A DNA stretch of 64,000 nt from Turnera subulata (Eukaryota > Streptophyta > Magnoliopsida > Malpighiales > Passifloraceae): positions 8,522 to 72,521 of the forward strand of contig JAKUCV010007321.1 in the NCBI GenBank assembly GCA_028386065.3. Direction: 5' to 3'. The notes below the pieces were generated by a model that did not search any database, was not told the origin of the DNA, and worked only from the letters and a program-made list of their open reading frames with translations. This document shows positions 47,156 to 58,709 of this stretch, piece after piece. Positions within the stretch are counted from its first letter, which is position 1. Each line of letters begins with the position of its first letter. The position numbers and the translations under genes are program-made.

Positions 47156-47707
47156 AATCAATTGTAAGCTTGAATGTTATGAAAACAACTGTAGGTTTGG
47201 ATGTTATGTAAACAATAAGTAATGGATGCTTCGTTGATGACATTGTGGTTTTATTTTATGCGAAATGGATGTTTCGTTCTCATGCAATTGGATTGTGTTC
47301 CATAAAATAATGCGTGTCAAAAAAATTAACTGGGCAAAAAAATTACATAATCAATTACAATTAGATGGGTTTTGGTATTAAATAATAATATATTTTCTAA
47401 AAATTACAATTCCATTTAAAAATTAAATGGAAAAGAAAAAATTCAATCCCAAACCCACCCAAATCCAAACCCAGTAACCAAACACCAAGTTCAAATTCAA
47501 GGATAAATTGGTTATATTGCTACCAAACCCAATCCCAAACCCGCAAACCAAACATAATTTTATACTGTAATTCCATCCCAGGCCCAAACCCAATCCCAAC
47601 AACCAAACAGGATAGTCTAGGATTGATCCCAAACTCAATCCCATCCCACCCTGGGTTTCATCCCAGGCTCAATCCCATCCCTCGCAACCCACGTTCCAAA
47701 CGGGCCC

Positions 47708-47710
47708 TTA
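47708..47710. repeat. TTA target-site duplication (right) of Harbinger-like element
   Basis: TTA directly after the right terminal inverted repeat, matching 44407-44409. Confidence 0.7.
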
Positions 47711-49011
47711 GGAACAAAGACTGGTAAGTTGCCAAGGAATTTTGATCAAAGAAGTAGCTGTCGTGGGATGAACAGCACAAACTGGGCCTGGGGCTATACA
47801 TAAGCTGCAGATAACTCTTTATGTTTCCCCTGGCCCAACTACTGAACCTCGTGCCTTGATCTCCAGGTAAACATTGACCGTTATTGATTGGCTAACGTGG
47901 ACTTTAATATCCGTTTGTATACGCATTTGTTTTCTAACTATCCTCTGAAACTGAAATGTTGGTCTCAACGAGACACGTATCTCCCCAGCAAACACCACCT
48001 TTTTGTATGTTTTGTATGTAAAATGTGGGCAGCGAATGCAATTCTACCACGCAAAGGTTTTGCACAATCCCCTTCCTTAACAGCCATTGTTGTCACCCTC
48101 AGGAACTAAAAAAACTACGGCCTAGCTTTACCAAACGCATGCAAAAAGCTATGTTTGACCATTCTCCACATCGCAAATACATACATAATATACACTACAA
48201 GAATCTCACGCCACTTTGCAACCCCAAGATCCCCATGTAGATGGTTTGTGGACACACTCTAGGCCTTGAACACTTCCACGTGGATGCCACTGGTGCCAAA
48301 TTAAGGAGTTAAATAAACACCACACCCCCAATTATTACCGGCCCGATTACACAATCATTCCGCTGTGGTGGATTTGACGTAGACCTCATGACCAATCCCT
48401 CCAACCCACATGTCCCGGTTCGCTCCATTACGTTATTAAGATAATCCATTTCTCTTGAAAGGTTACAAAACCAAAAAAAAATCTCCAAAGCCTAATCTCT
48501 TCAATTCAATCAAGAGAGAAGAGAGTCAGAAACGGAAGATCAACACAAGATGACGTGGCAATACACCAAAAATGGAAAAAAAAACTCGTTCCGCTAACAA
48601 AACGGCAACGACATATTTTCCTTCTATAGACCCGCGAGCTTCTTTCTTCCCCACAACCACATGTCGTATCGATGAACACGTTGATCATCCCCGTCTATAT
48701 CGTCGCTTGCAGTCCACGTGTCGGGAATCAACAGTGCCGATCCACCACGTATTAAGGGGTCCCCCCAACCTGAGTCACACCAAAAACGCCAAACTTCCAA
48801 AACCAAGAAAAAGAAAAATCTCCCACACAACCCCCGACCAAAACTCGCCGTTTCGTCACCCGCCACGAGTATAAATACGCACAAAACCCCCCCACATTAT
48901 TAAGTATTAATTAGACCTTAAGTTTTTACTCTAGTATCAGAAACCAAACGAGACCGATAAAAAAAAAAAAAGGAGAATAAGAAGGAGAAGGAGAAGGAGA
49001 AGAGGAGTAAG
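47711..49011. other. Intergenic, promoter of the small gene at 49012
   Basis: No gene seen up to 48900. The right half holds several ACGT-core motifs and a TATA box, listed separately. A CT/GA-rich leader precedes the start codon. Confidence 0.6.
48276..48878 (+). promoter_or_regulatory. ACGT-motif cluster and TATA box
   Basis: CCACGTGG (48276-48283, perfect G-box), TGACGTGGCA (48551-48560, ABRE/as-1-like), CCACGTGTC (48714-48722, ABRE) and CACGT (48746-48750), followed by GTATAAATAC (48869-48878) 134 bp before the ATG. Multiple ACGT cores in this spacing are typical of ABA- or light-responsive plant promoters. Confidence 0.55.
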
Positions 49012-49317
49012 ATGACGGTGGAGGCAATGGATCATCAGGAGGATCAAGGGAAGAGGTCGGGGAGTGTGAAGAAGGTAGGGTACGTGCATATTCAGGTGCT
49101 TAGGGTTAGGGAGGAGGATTTGTATCTGGGGAAGGATATAGGGGAAGGGTTGAGTGCGGTTAAAGACATCGTCAAGAAGGCCAAAGGAGGGGTTGCTGCT
49201 TTTGTGCAGAATAATAATCTGGAGATCCCGCGAGTAGATGTCGATGTGGTTTTGTTGTCGAGGCCCATCTTGCCTTCCTCCCCACTCAGCGGCAACGTCA
49301 AAACCGCCCTCAATTGA
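49012..49317 (+). CDS. Small protein of unknown function, 101 residues
   Basis: Single-exon ORF with good codon use and start context (AAGATGACG), preceded by a purine-rich leader and a TATA box, so I take it as a real gene. I do not recognise the family. Visible features: an acidic/polar N-terminus (DHQEDQGKRSGSVKK), a beta-type segment GYVHIQVLRVREEDLYLG, an amphipathic helix (GLSAVKDIVKKAKGGVAAFV) and a hydrophobic strand (DVDVVLLSRPILPSSPL). No signal peptide, membrane span or metal motif. It is predicted cytosolic or nuclear. A 3' splice-like site (TTGGCAG at about 49830-49836) suggests an intron in the 3' untranslated region. Expression may follow the ACGT motifs upstream. Confidence 0.65.
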   Translation: MTVEAMDHQEDQGKRSGSVKKVGYVHIQVLRVREEDLYLGKDIGEGLSAVKDIVKKAKGGVAAFVQNNNLEIPRVDVDVVLLSRPILPSSPLSGNVKTALN

Positions 49318-51156
49318 GCCCTACGTGTACTCTCCCTCTATATATACACGGTTCGTTAATTAATAATTACTTCTTGTTAATTCTCATCCTCCTTTAGTTC
49401 ATCAGCTTTATTGATCTTGTTTATGTTTCTAAAACCAGAAACAGAGAGAGTTAATGTCATGTGTTCATCATATTCTGTAGTAGGGTGTATCTCTTGCGAG
49501 TAGAAATTGGTTCTCTTCTCTATTCAATTGGTTTGGGAGAAAAAAAAAAACATGCGTGGTGTTAACTGTTAAAAGGAAAAAAAAAAAGAATTAAGGGTTT
49601 TGAATCTTTTGTTGGATTATTAGTTTTTATCCTAATCTGTTTGTTCCTTTTAATTCGTCAGTTTTTCCTGTTTTTTTTTTTTTAACTTGATTCCCGGAAC
49701 AATGTTTATCACGTTTCCGTTATCTTCTGGGGTTAAAGAATTCGTAAACGCAAACGTGTTTGTTTACAGAGAAATTCGTTTTTCACTGATTTACTTACTG
49801 GGTTGTTTATTTGTTTTTGGTTGGGCTTTTGGCAGGTTATGAGCAGACAGACTGGTAGGAGTAGATCGAGGCCCAAGGAAGAGGGGAGATGAGAGATGGA
49901 GCAGAAGGCCTCACACCTCAGTGAACTCGGGCTCCAAAAGTCTTTTTAGGCTTTTTCTACGAATTATCTGTTCGTTTTCTTCTTTGGAGCTTTTCTTTTA
50001 GGATCAGAAAGTTTTAGGATCTGTGAGTATATACGGAGTTCTTCTACTGTACAGTTTAGAAAGGAATGGTACATGAGCTGATTTAAAAACAAATTACTAG
50101 CCTCTTCTATCACCTGAATCATCATCACTTCTTTTCTCTTTTTTTGTTTTAATAGTTTGATTTCCTTGACAACTTTGTTTAAAGTTTGCAAGTCCAAGTG
50201 GTTATGGAGTTTGATTAGTTGGTGGAAATTGGTATTGATTCTCATAAAACAATTGGTAACAAAAAAAAAAAGGATCACTCATCAATTGCTGTTCTTCTGA
50301 GAACTGAAAAAAAAGTCGTGTGGAATATTTATTTGTCAGATGTAGTGACCCTACTCGATCCAATAGTTCAATCCGAATTTACCATATTGCTCCTTGATAA
50401 TTTAATGAGGAGGATATTCTTTTTTCCCGGTTAGAAATATGGAGGATTCTTACTTGCTAATGGAGGATTCTGGAGATTCCAAGACCATATATTTTGATCA
50501 TAATGTCTATAGAAATAGACTGTACCTGATGTCACGACAGCTGACAGCTGACAGAGTATAAGAATTTGGTCAAAGCATGAAAGGAAACAAATGACAAAGT
50601 GATGATACGGCAGGCTTACTGATTGATATTTCCAAACGTGGAAAGTGATTTGGATCTTCAATATACCAATTGCCATTATGCAGATGGTAAAACGTCCGTG
50701 GCTTTCCACTGGATAAATGCTACTATCCACTTGATAGGGGAAAAAAAAAAAGAAGAAAGGATATCAACCTAAGGAACAATGACGAGGGTCTTAAACGTTC
50801 TGGTCATATCTCCCTTTCGCGTAGGTTTTAACTACTTAATATTTGCCCATATAGGGTTCAAGGTAATTGGACAATGGTCATAGAACGATTTAAGTCTTCC
50901 TCATATGTCCATGCTCGTTATTGCCGATGGTCAATAGCAACTAGCAACACCTGAAACTGAAACTGTTTCTGTAGATAGAAACAAGAAACAAACTTTGCTC
51001 CAGTAGTTTCAGACCAACAAACCGATAACTATTAGATGAAAGTTTCGCACGGGAAGTTGAAAAATTTCAAGATGGGAAATTGAAGTTTAACTATAGCGCT
51101 AAACAGGAGGCCAATCTCTTATAATTTAGTTGAAGATAGGGATGGAAATTCCACAA
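49318..51156. other. Intergenic, no gene seen
   Basis: 3' region of the small gene, with T-rich tracts at 49670-49683, then unique AT-rich DNA up to the LINE target site. No coding similarity recognised. Confidence 0.6.
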
Positions 51157-51172
51157 GCATCACCTTGATTTT
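51157..51172. repeat. LINE target-site duplication, left
   Basis: GCATCACCTTGATTTT, repeated exactly at 60666-60681; it abuts the A-tail (T-run on this strand) of the LINE. Confidence 0.92.
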
Positions 51173-51224
51173 TTATTTTTTTTTTGGTGAAAAACAGTGG
51201 CCTTAAACGGCCATAATAAGGACA

Positions 51225-53540
51225 CTAGTACCTTACAATGCGACTCTGGGCAACGCCCAGACAATCATATCTCAAAACCTCCTGGATACAGTGAGGAGGA
51301 TTAAAAAATAATTCAGAGTCCAAGTAAAAATTGCAACCTAAATTAGCTAATACATCAGCACATTTATTAGCTTCCCTATATATGTGAGTTATACTGACAC
51401 TCCACTCCTTGCTAAGGAAGGAATGAATCCTGCTCACAAGAGCAAAGTGTCCATTCCTCGGGGATTCCGAACCCAATAGAAGATGCTGCACATATTGAGA
51501 GTCAACTTCCAGCTCCACTTTCCTATATCCCAAGTCCCATACCATCTCTAGACCCAGCAGAACAGCCCAAAGTTCAGCCGTAGAGGCAGAACAGAATCCA
51601 AGCTTCTTAGCAAAACCGCCCAAGAAATGCCCATTGTCGTCCCGTACCAGGCCTCCCGCACCTGCAAGAACCGGGTGTTTTTTTGCAGCTCCATCCGTGT
51701 TTAGCTTAACTACCCCTAAAGGAGGCGGTTTCCACCACACGGGGATTTCAACCTTTGCATGAAGTCCCAGAAGTGTCTCTTCCAAAGTAAAGGCGTACCG
51801 GATTTCCTCAATATAAGAGAGTACAGCCTTAATATGTAGGAAGATATTTAAATCACCTTTTGCCCATCTATCATTCCGAGCTCGCCACAGGAGCCAACAG
51901 GTTACCCCAAAGACTAACTGCCACTCACAATCCGACGAGCCTCTCCAAATACTACATAGGTTTAGCTTAATCCAGGGCACAAGATCACATTGGAAGAAAG
52001 TAGGGAAAACCGCCCTGTCCAGCAATGAGCTCCACACCATACGGGCTCTGGGGCAGTCCCTTAGGACATGTAAGGTTGTTTCCGGCCGATGGCATACCTC
52101 ACAACTATCATCATGTGCTAAGTGCCTCCTAACTCTCTCACAATTAGTTAAGAGTTTATCATGCACTGTCAACCATAGGAACGAACGAATCCTTTGGGGA
52201 CCTTTCCATTTCCACACCCGGCGCCATAAGTCACCGTCATCAAGTTCAACATTACTATGCAAGTCATGATAGGCTGATGCAACAGTGAACATACCTGAAG
52301 ATGAAGACTGCCATATCATAGTATCAAGGCTAGCCGCAGGGTTAGGAGGGGCACATGCTCGAATCTTCAAGATAATATCCGCAGGTAGCAGCCTACCAAG
52401 GACATCCCAATTCCAATCACCACTCGGAGTAACATACTCATGAACCTTTTTGTTGAGTTCCGAGCTGTCCAACATCACTAGTGCTTGGTTGAGAAGTGAG
52501 TGTTCACCCTCCAACCAGTAATCAATCCAAAACTTTACAGAGAAGCCATTACCGATTACCCATTGGATGCCTTCTAGTACCTGTCCCCAAATTTTCTCGA
52601 TCCCCCTCCATAAGTGGGACTTTCTTCCAGAGGGCTTGTTAAACCAGTCATCCCCACTCTTCACGACATATTTTGCTACCAGAACCTGCGCCCATAAGCT
52701 GTCAGTTTGATTGATCATACCCCAAGCTAGCTTCATGAGAAAGACATCATTTAGCTTGTCCATTTGCCGCAGACCTAATCCCCCACAGTTTATTGGACAG
52801 CAAAGAGTCTCCCAATTTAGAAGATGGATCTTCCTCTTTTCAGTACCACTGCCCCAGATGAAATCTCGACAACACCGTTCAATTTCCCTACATACACCCT
52901 TTGGAATGCTAGTGGATTGCATGGTATAGATAGGGATGGCCGAGAGCACCGATTTACAAAGGGTGATGCGCCCTGCTAACGAGAGATTATTGGCTTTCCA
53001 AGACGCTAATTTCCCTCTAACTTTATCCACAATATTCCAATAGGTTGCATTAGCCACTCTGCCATGAATTATGGGCACGCCCAGGTATCTCCCTAGATCG
53101 TTAGTGACAGAAAATCCGCTCATCTCTGCAAGCCGTGCTCCCATATCACGCCCAACACCCTTGGATAAGAATAATTGGGTTTTAGCTAGGCTCACCTTTT
53201 GCCCAGAGGCATCACAAAACAGCTTTAAACAGCGCTTCATAATTGTCATCTGCTGGTCATTAGCTTCCCCAAAGAGAATGAGATCATCTGCGAACATGAG
53301 ATGAGAGATATCTGGGCCGCTGATTCCAATCTTCAAGGGAGTCCAATTGCCACTTCGTACCTCGTCTTTGATTAAAAGAGAAAGTCTCTCCAAACAAATC
53401 ACAAATAAATAGGGAGATAGAGGATCCCCCTGTCGAACACCTCTTGAAGGAAAGAATTGAGCAGTTTCAGCACCATTCCACAGCACCTGTAAAGTAGAGG
53501 AAGTCACACATTGCATGATGAGATCTGTTAATACCGTAGG
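51225..53540 (-). pseudogene. LINE ORF2, 3' part: reverse transcriptase C-half, zf-RVT, RNase H
   Basis: Downstream part of ORF2 after the LTR insertion, residues 605-1375 of the uninterrupted protein. It contains RT motif QGDPLSPYLF, the catalytic FADDLILFG (Asp689/Asp690), the thumb region and a zinc-binding reverse-transcriptase segment (CEVCHRPETTLHVLRDC). A plant-type RNase H domain follows with all four catalytic acids: NTDGA (Asp1220), AELWAV (Glu1260), EVDSQ (Asp1284) and CADVLAN (Asp1333). It stops at 51225. The open frame extends upstream into the LTR by chance; that start (53654) is not genuine. Confidence 0.9.
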
Positions 53541-53545
53541 GAAGC
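53541..53545. repeat. 5 bp target-site duplication of solo LTR, left
   Basis: GAAGC, matched at 56861-56865. Confidence 0.88.
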
Positions 53546-56500
53546 TGTGGGAGCCCGTACCCCAATTAAATAAAATAAATGAAAAAGAGTTACCAAAATA
53601 CTCTTGAAAACCCGGGGTACAAAACCGATGCTTCGGTATACAAACATTTTCCATGAAAATGTATTAACCACGAGATGTCATCAAGTAAATGGAACCAACC
53701 GGCTTAACCAATAGTAAGCCATCACGGCATCATGCCGACATAATATCACAAAATCAACTCCGGCCAACAGCCGATATAAAGATAAAATACTTATGACATC
53801 TCGAGTTATTTCACATGCAGCGGAAGATGAAAGTAATAATAAAATCAGTGTAGAGAAATGACATGTATATGTCCCTATGGATCCCACCAAGAGATAATGC
53901 ACAACTACCTGCTGAAGTGACTGCGTCTGATCTCCGAGTCGAAGGTGTAAGTGAGTCTGCACGCTAACTAATGTCTGAAAAACAACGGTGGCGATTATGT
54001 GAGTCGCCTACTCAGTGAACATTAAAAGTCTAAATATACATGAAAGTGAAGTCATGCTCGTAGGGTGAGTAGCTCACGAGCACAAGTATAGCATACAAGC
54101 AAATCAGAATCACACACCATCACATAAATGTTTTAGTGTATTATAGCTCGTATTGTTTGAGCTCAATGTGTTATCTGGTTGTTATCATTATTACTATTTT
54201 TATTATTATCATGGGCCCTCTACTGTGAGTCAAGTCTCGGTAGCGCATCTGATCAGATCAGGGTGTGAAACCCAAATGTCGAACCTCAGAAGGGGTAGAT
54301 TCTGAGGCCAAAAACCACTGAAAACTCTCAAGTGGCCGCTAGCTACCTGAGGGTGCACTCAGACACACCTAACCGGTGCAAGTCTTCCAGGGGTGCACCT
54401 ACATCCCCTGGGCATGCTAAACAGCATAATGTGACCCGAGGTACCCAACCCTCCTCGGGGCTACCAACCGACACCACAGTAGAATTTAGTATTTTATTCT
54501 TAATTACACCTTTATATTTCTGTTTGAAGTACATTATGTCTTTCAGGGAAGTGTGTATGTGCCCCTGTAACATCTGGGCCTTCGGCCCATAACCACATAC
54601 TATTACGGTTGAGATACATTATGTCTTTCAGGGATGTGTGCACTGTAAGTGTCCCTGTTTCATCCGGGCCTGCGGCCCATAACCATACATCATCACATAA
54701 GTGTTTTACATGTTATATTTCATAACAGTTTTTCATGTAGAAATTTAGACATATGAGATCAATCAGGCATATAAATCCAATCATCGCATGTAGCAAACAA
54801 GGCAAGTAAACAAACAAACCACACCAACATGCATTCACAAAACATATATAAAAAGACTTGTAATGTCACCTCAAAAATGTAGCTTATGACTTCTTCCCGA
54901 TCCGAGTCTACAGCTCCCAAGGTATCTCCCGTGCCTGAATACCGGCACATAATATAATCACTAAACCAATTTTAGGAATAAAAACGTATACGTATGCTAA
55001 TGGTATTCTCTATTCGAGTATCTTCCGTCCCTAACTAACAAATTGTAAGATTTCCGGGCCTAAGCCCAAAAGATTATTTTCTATTCCCTAACTCCGACAA
55101 TTAAAGATCTAAGGTTCATCTGTTTAAGTCCATTAACAATTCTCGGGCCTAAAGCCCACTAAATCCTTAATCACAAATTCCGGGCCTGTGGGCCCACTCC
55201 CTTAAGTTGTATCTTACCGATTATGAAAATGGGCTTCAAGCCCGTTCTTGAAGTCCGTGAATTTACTTATCCGAGATTAGGTCTTAAGTCTACTCCTTTA
55301 AGTCCATTTTTAATATGCTAAGCTTCAAATTTGAGATTACTGGGCTTGGGCTCGGTTTTTCCTAAAACCGTCCTAAAGTCGTTTCCGAGCCCAAGAGTTG
55401 ATCGGCCTAAAGTTCTATTCGTGTCGGTAAGTTCTCCCGGCCACACACTCTTTTCTCTCCGCTCTCGGAAATCCAAAATTCATTAATGTACAAACATAAA
55501 TAAATGTATTTCGTAAATTAAATTCCAAAATTTAAGTACGTAACATAAGCGAGACGAATCATAAATAATTACCAACTAACACTCGTAAAAACGAGAATTA
55601 CAGTTCGCTGGTCAGAACCGAGCCTTCGCTGGAAATTCCCGAGCCCTCGCCGGAACAGTACACCGTCGCCGGATTCTGGCCAACCTTGCCGGAATTTCGC
55701 CGGAATTTCGCCGGAAAACTCAACAAACTGCCCCATTCAAAAACGCGGCCCACAATCAACAAAATTACTCCATCATAGCAGCAAATTGAAAGAATGCAGA
55801 AAATAAATGTCGCAATCTTACCCGGAGAATCCACACCAATCTGCCGGAAGCCGTTCACCGTCCGGAGAAGCACACACACGCACCTGAGCACACGCACACC
55901 CGTCCACGACAGCTGCCGGCAACAACAACCCACACACAACACGTTCCACGCGCACGAAGCCAACCCACAATCACAATTTAACTCTCAACTCAACCCACAA
56001 GTACTCACAGGCGTCAAAAACGAATTCAACAAAATTTAAGGGTACAGGAACCTTACCCGTACCGAACCTGTACACGACGGTGACCCTCGAGCTCTCCGTC
56101 CAGTGGCCCTCGGTGGTGTGTTTGCCTCTGCCCTTGACGCAGCAGGAGCCGTCCCCCTGGCTCGTGTGCCCGTGAACTCGAGGGAGGAGGAAGAGGGACA
56201 GGTGATGGCGGCGGTGGCTCTGTGTCCCAGCGACGGCGACACAGAAGGTAGGAAAGAGGGGTTGTATGGCGGCGGCGACGGGGTTTGCGAAAGAAAAGAG
56301 AGGAGATGGGATGGGTTCAGGAACACGTTGGAGGGGAGAAGAAAAGGAAGGATTGAGGGAAGGAAGAGGAGATTGTGGGGGAAACAATGCCGTTGATGGC
56401 ATGATTGGAGAAGGTAGTGGAAGACACCACCGTTGAGGGGGCGGCGGCAGAGTGGAGAAATAACGGTAGAAAAGAAAAGTTGAAGGAGAGAAAGAAGAAA

Positions 56501-56860
56501 GAAATAGAAAAAGGGGAGGAGAGGCGCGCCTGTGCTGGCTTGACCTAGCCAGCCAGACGACGTGTCGTCTGGTCTGGCTGGGTCAACCAGACAGGTTGAC
56601 TTTCTCCTTTTTTTTTTTTTTTAAACCCTCAAAACGACGTAGTTTCAAATGAAACTATGCTAAACCTCTCGTTTCGCCCCGATCTCGGATTCGTTTCCCA
56701 CGGAACCCGAACTATGAACAATACCGACTTAGAATTGACAATCTCATGGCAAAATAATTTATTTCTTCAACTAAAACTCGGAAATACCTCAAGGGTAAAA
56801 TCGGAATAAATTTTCCGAAAATTCCGAAAATCAACTTATGCAAAAATTCGGGGCGTTACA
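53546..56860. mobile_element. Solo LTR, 3315 bp, gypsy/chromovirus-like
   Basis: Begins TGTGGGAGCC... and ends ...GGGGCGTTACA on the plus strand; read on the minus strand it starts TGTAACGCCCCGAATTTT, a form common for plant Ty3/gypsy (Tekay/Del-like) LTRs. TG...CA ends plus a perfect 5 bp duplication (GAAGC) mark LTR-element integration. The two ends do not repeat each other and no primer-binding site, polypurine tract or gag-pol is visible, so it is one LTR left by recombination. The interior has an ~86 bp tandem repeat (54528-54685), short CGCCGGAATTT repeats (about 55690-55715) and a GC-rich stretch (55990-56400) with chance ORFs that I do not call as genes. Confidence 0.85.
54528..54685. 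repeat. Imperfect ~86 bp tandem repeat inside the LTR
   Basis: ACATTATGTCTTTCAGGGA occurs at 54531 and again at 54617, and each copy is followed by a GGGCC-T-CGGCCCATAACCA segment. Confidence 0.75.
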
Positions 56861-56865
56861 GAAGC
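56861..56865. repeat. 5 bp target-site duplication of solo LTR, right
   Basis: GAAGC, second copy; in LINE ORF2 this is GCTTC, spanning the Gly-Phe codons just before the break. Confidence 0.88.
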
Positions 56866-58672
56866 CAACAATGTGGAGAGATTCAGCTAAAAAGGCCCAA
56901 CTGAGTCGGTCATATGCCTTCTCCAAATCCACTTTAATTGCCATATACTGTCTTCCTGATGTAGTGCCTTGCATGGAGTGGACTGCCTCCTGTGCCACCA
57001 CAATATTATCAACAATGTGACGCCCTGGCACAAAACTGCTTTGCTGATGCCCAATGAGTTTTGGGAGTATGGCTTTAATTCTGCTTACAAGTAGCTTGGC
57101 AACAACCTTGTATACTACATTGCAAAGCCCAATGGGTCTGAATTGCTCAATATACTCGGGTTGGTCTACTTTAGGTAGTAGAACTAAGTAAGTTGGATTT
57201 TTACCTGTAAAGTTCTCCGTCCCCTCAAAAACATTTTTCACAAATTTGCAAACATTCGGACCCACAATGCTCCACTGGTTCTGAAAAAATACAGCTTGGT
57301 ATCCATCCGGGCCTGGAGCTTTTAAAGCACCGATGTCAAATATCATCCTCTTAATCTCAGCATCAGTCACTCCTCTACACATCAACGCCATCTCCCTCTC
57401 CTCTAATTCCGGAAATTGCACAACATGAATCAACTTAGGTCTATTATGAACCTCTTCAGTGAATAGATGATGATAGTACTGGGTTGCCATGTCATGAAGG
57501 GCAGCTTCATCCCAAACCCAATCGCCATCACAGTTGCGTAGGCCCTCAATTCTGTTTCTTTTCCTTCTTATGATTGTGGTCAAGTGAAAGAACCGAGTAT
57601 TGCGGTCCCCTTGGTTGATCCACGTTGATCTGGATTTCTGGAACCAAAGTATTTCCTCTTGTTGAAGAATGATATTGTACTCTCGAATCACTTCTTGTTC
57701 ACTCCTTTCTAGGTTGGGGCATCTTGAATGGGTGAGTAATTGTTGGATGCCTTGGAGTCGGGCCAAGCATTCTTTTTTCCTATCAAAAATATTACCAAAG
57801 ACAGCTTTGTTCCACGACCTCAAATCAGATTGTAATTTCTCCAAGGCCTGGTCCACTGAAACTTCCGCAATCCACTTATCACGCATCAATGTTTGGAATT
57901 GTTCATGCCCCAGCCAAGCTGCTTCAAATCGAAAGGGTCTCCTCTTGGGGAACGGAGAAGAAGAACCTTTTAGTAGCAAAAGAATGGGGTGATGATCAGA
58001 TTTGACCCGGGGAAGATTTCGAAGAGAAGCATCAGGGAATTTCATCTTCCACGATTCATTAACAATAGCTCTGTCCAATCTTTCAAAGATGCGTTGATAT
58101 CCAGCTCGCTTCGGCCCTCTCCAAGTGAACTTGGGCCCAACCGCATCCATGTTCAACAAGTTACAATCCTCCAACCGCATTTGAAATTTAATACATCTTT
58201 GCATATCGGTAGGTCGTCCCCCAATCTTCTCATGGCTGTACAAGAAATCGTTGAAATCCCCCACAACAGCCCAAGGATGGTTTATACCAGCACTTAATTC
58301 CGTGAGCTCCCTCCAGAACAAGTCTTTTAGGGTTTGGTCAGGATTAACATACACCACAGTTAGTAACCACCAGCTATCATATTGACTCCTTACTTTCATG
58401 TGCACAAAGTGGGATGAATCTTGCAGCATCTGAACACCAGAAACCTGACCCGGAGCCAAAACCCAGATACCACCAGAAAATCCTTGCGCTTCCACCTTAT
58501 GAACAAATATTAGACCCATGCTACGGGCCACTCTTTCAGCAGTCACCCCACTAACACGAACTTCAGAGAGAACCACTAAATCTGGACGATGCATCCTCAC
58601 AATATCCCTTAAGATGCTATGAAGTCGTCTACTTCGAGCACCTCTACAATTCCAATAGATGACTTTATTCAT
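56861..58672 (-). pseudogene. LINE ORF2, 5' part: endonuclease and RT N-half
   Basis: Residues 1-604 of ORF2, from MNKVIYWNCRGA at 58672. The apurinic-like endonuclease has DLVVLSEVRVSG (catalytic Glu), AVVGDFNDFL (Asp/Asn) and KSDHHPILL (Asp-His). Then comes the linker with FFHLTTIIRRKRNRIEGL, and RT fingers/palm with KAPGPDGYQAVFF, LLPKVDQPEYIEQFRPIGLC, SSFVPGRHIVDNI and MAIKVDLEKAYDRLSWAFL, which contains the first catalytic Asp. The protein is cut after LHIVGF by the LTR, where translation would run a few codons to a stop. Frame is kept across the insertion once one GCTTC copy is discounted (4128 nt in total). Confidence 0.92.
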
Positions 58673-58709
58673 AAGGGAGATAGGAGAGTGTACAACCACA
58701 TACCAAAAT

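Larger units (their letters stand above)
44410..47707. mobile_element. PIF/Harbinger-like DNA transposon, non-autonomous
   Basis: 3298 bp bounded by imperfect terminal inverted repeats: left GCGTCCGTTTGGATCGTGGG, right (reverse complement) GGGCCCGTTTGGAACGTGGG. They match at 19 of the first 22 positions, and TTA lies on both sides. Subterminal regions are full of GGGATTGGG/CCCAATCCC and AACCAAAC motifs in opposite orientations at the two ends. I see no DDE transposase or Myb-like ORF, so it would depend on another element. Inside are a promoter-like stretch (GTATAAAAGC at about 44833 and a CT-rich leader), intron-like GT...AG blocks and a terminal exon encoding a viroplasmin/RNase H1-N-type domain. 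A MULE-type MITE is nested near the left end. Confidence 0.75.

Noticed and set aside
55990..56402. GC-rich ORFs on both strands within the LTR
   Set aside because: Low-complexity Gly/Arg/Pro-rich translations in several frames at once, inside a solo LTR; no domain similarity.
53546..56860. A complete small LTR retrotransposon or LARD
   Set aside because: The two ends are not direct repeats of each other and no primer-binding site or polypurine tract is visible, so a single LTR is the simpler reading.
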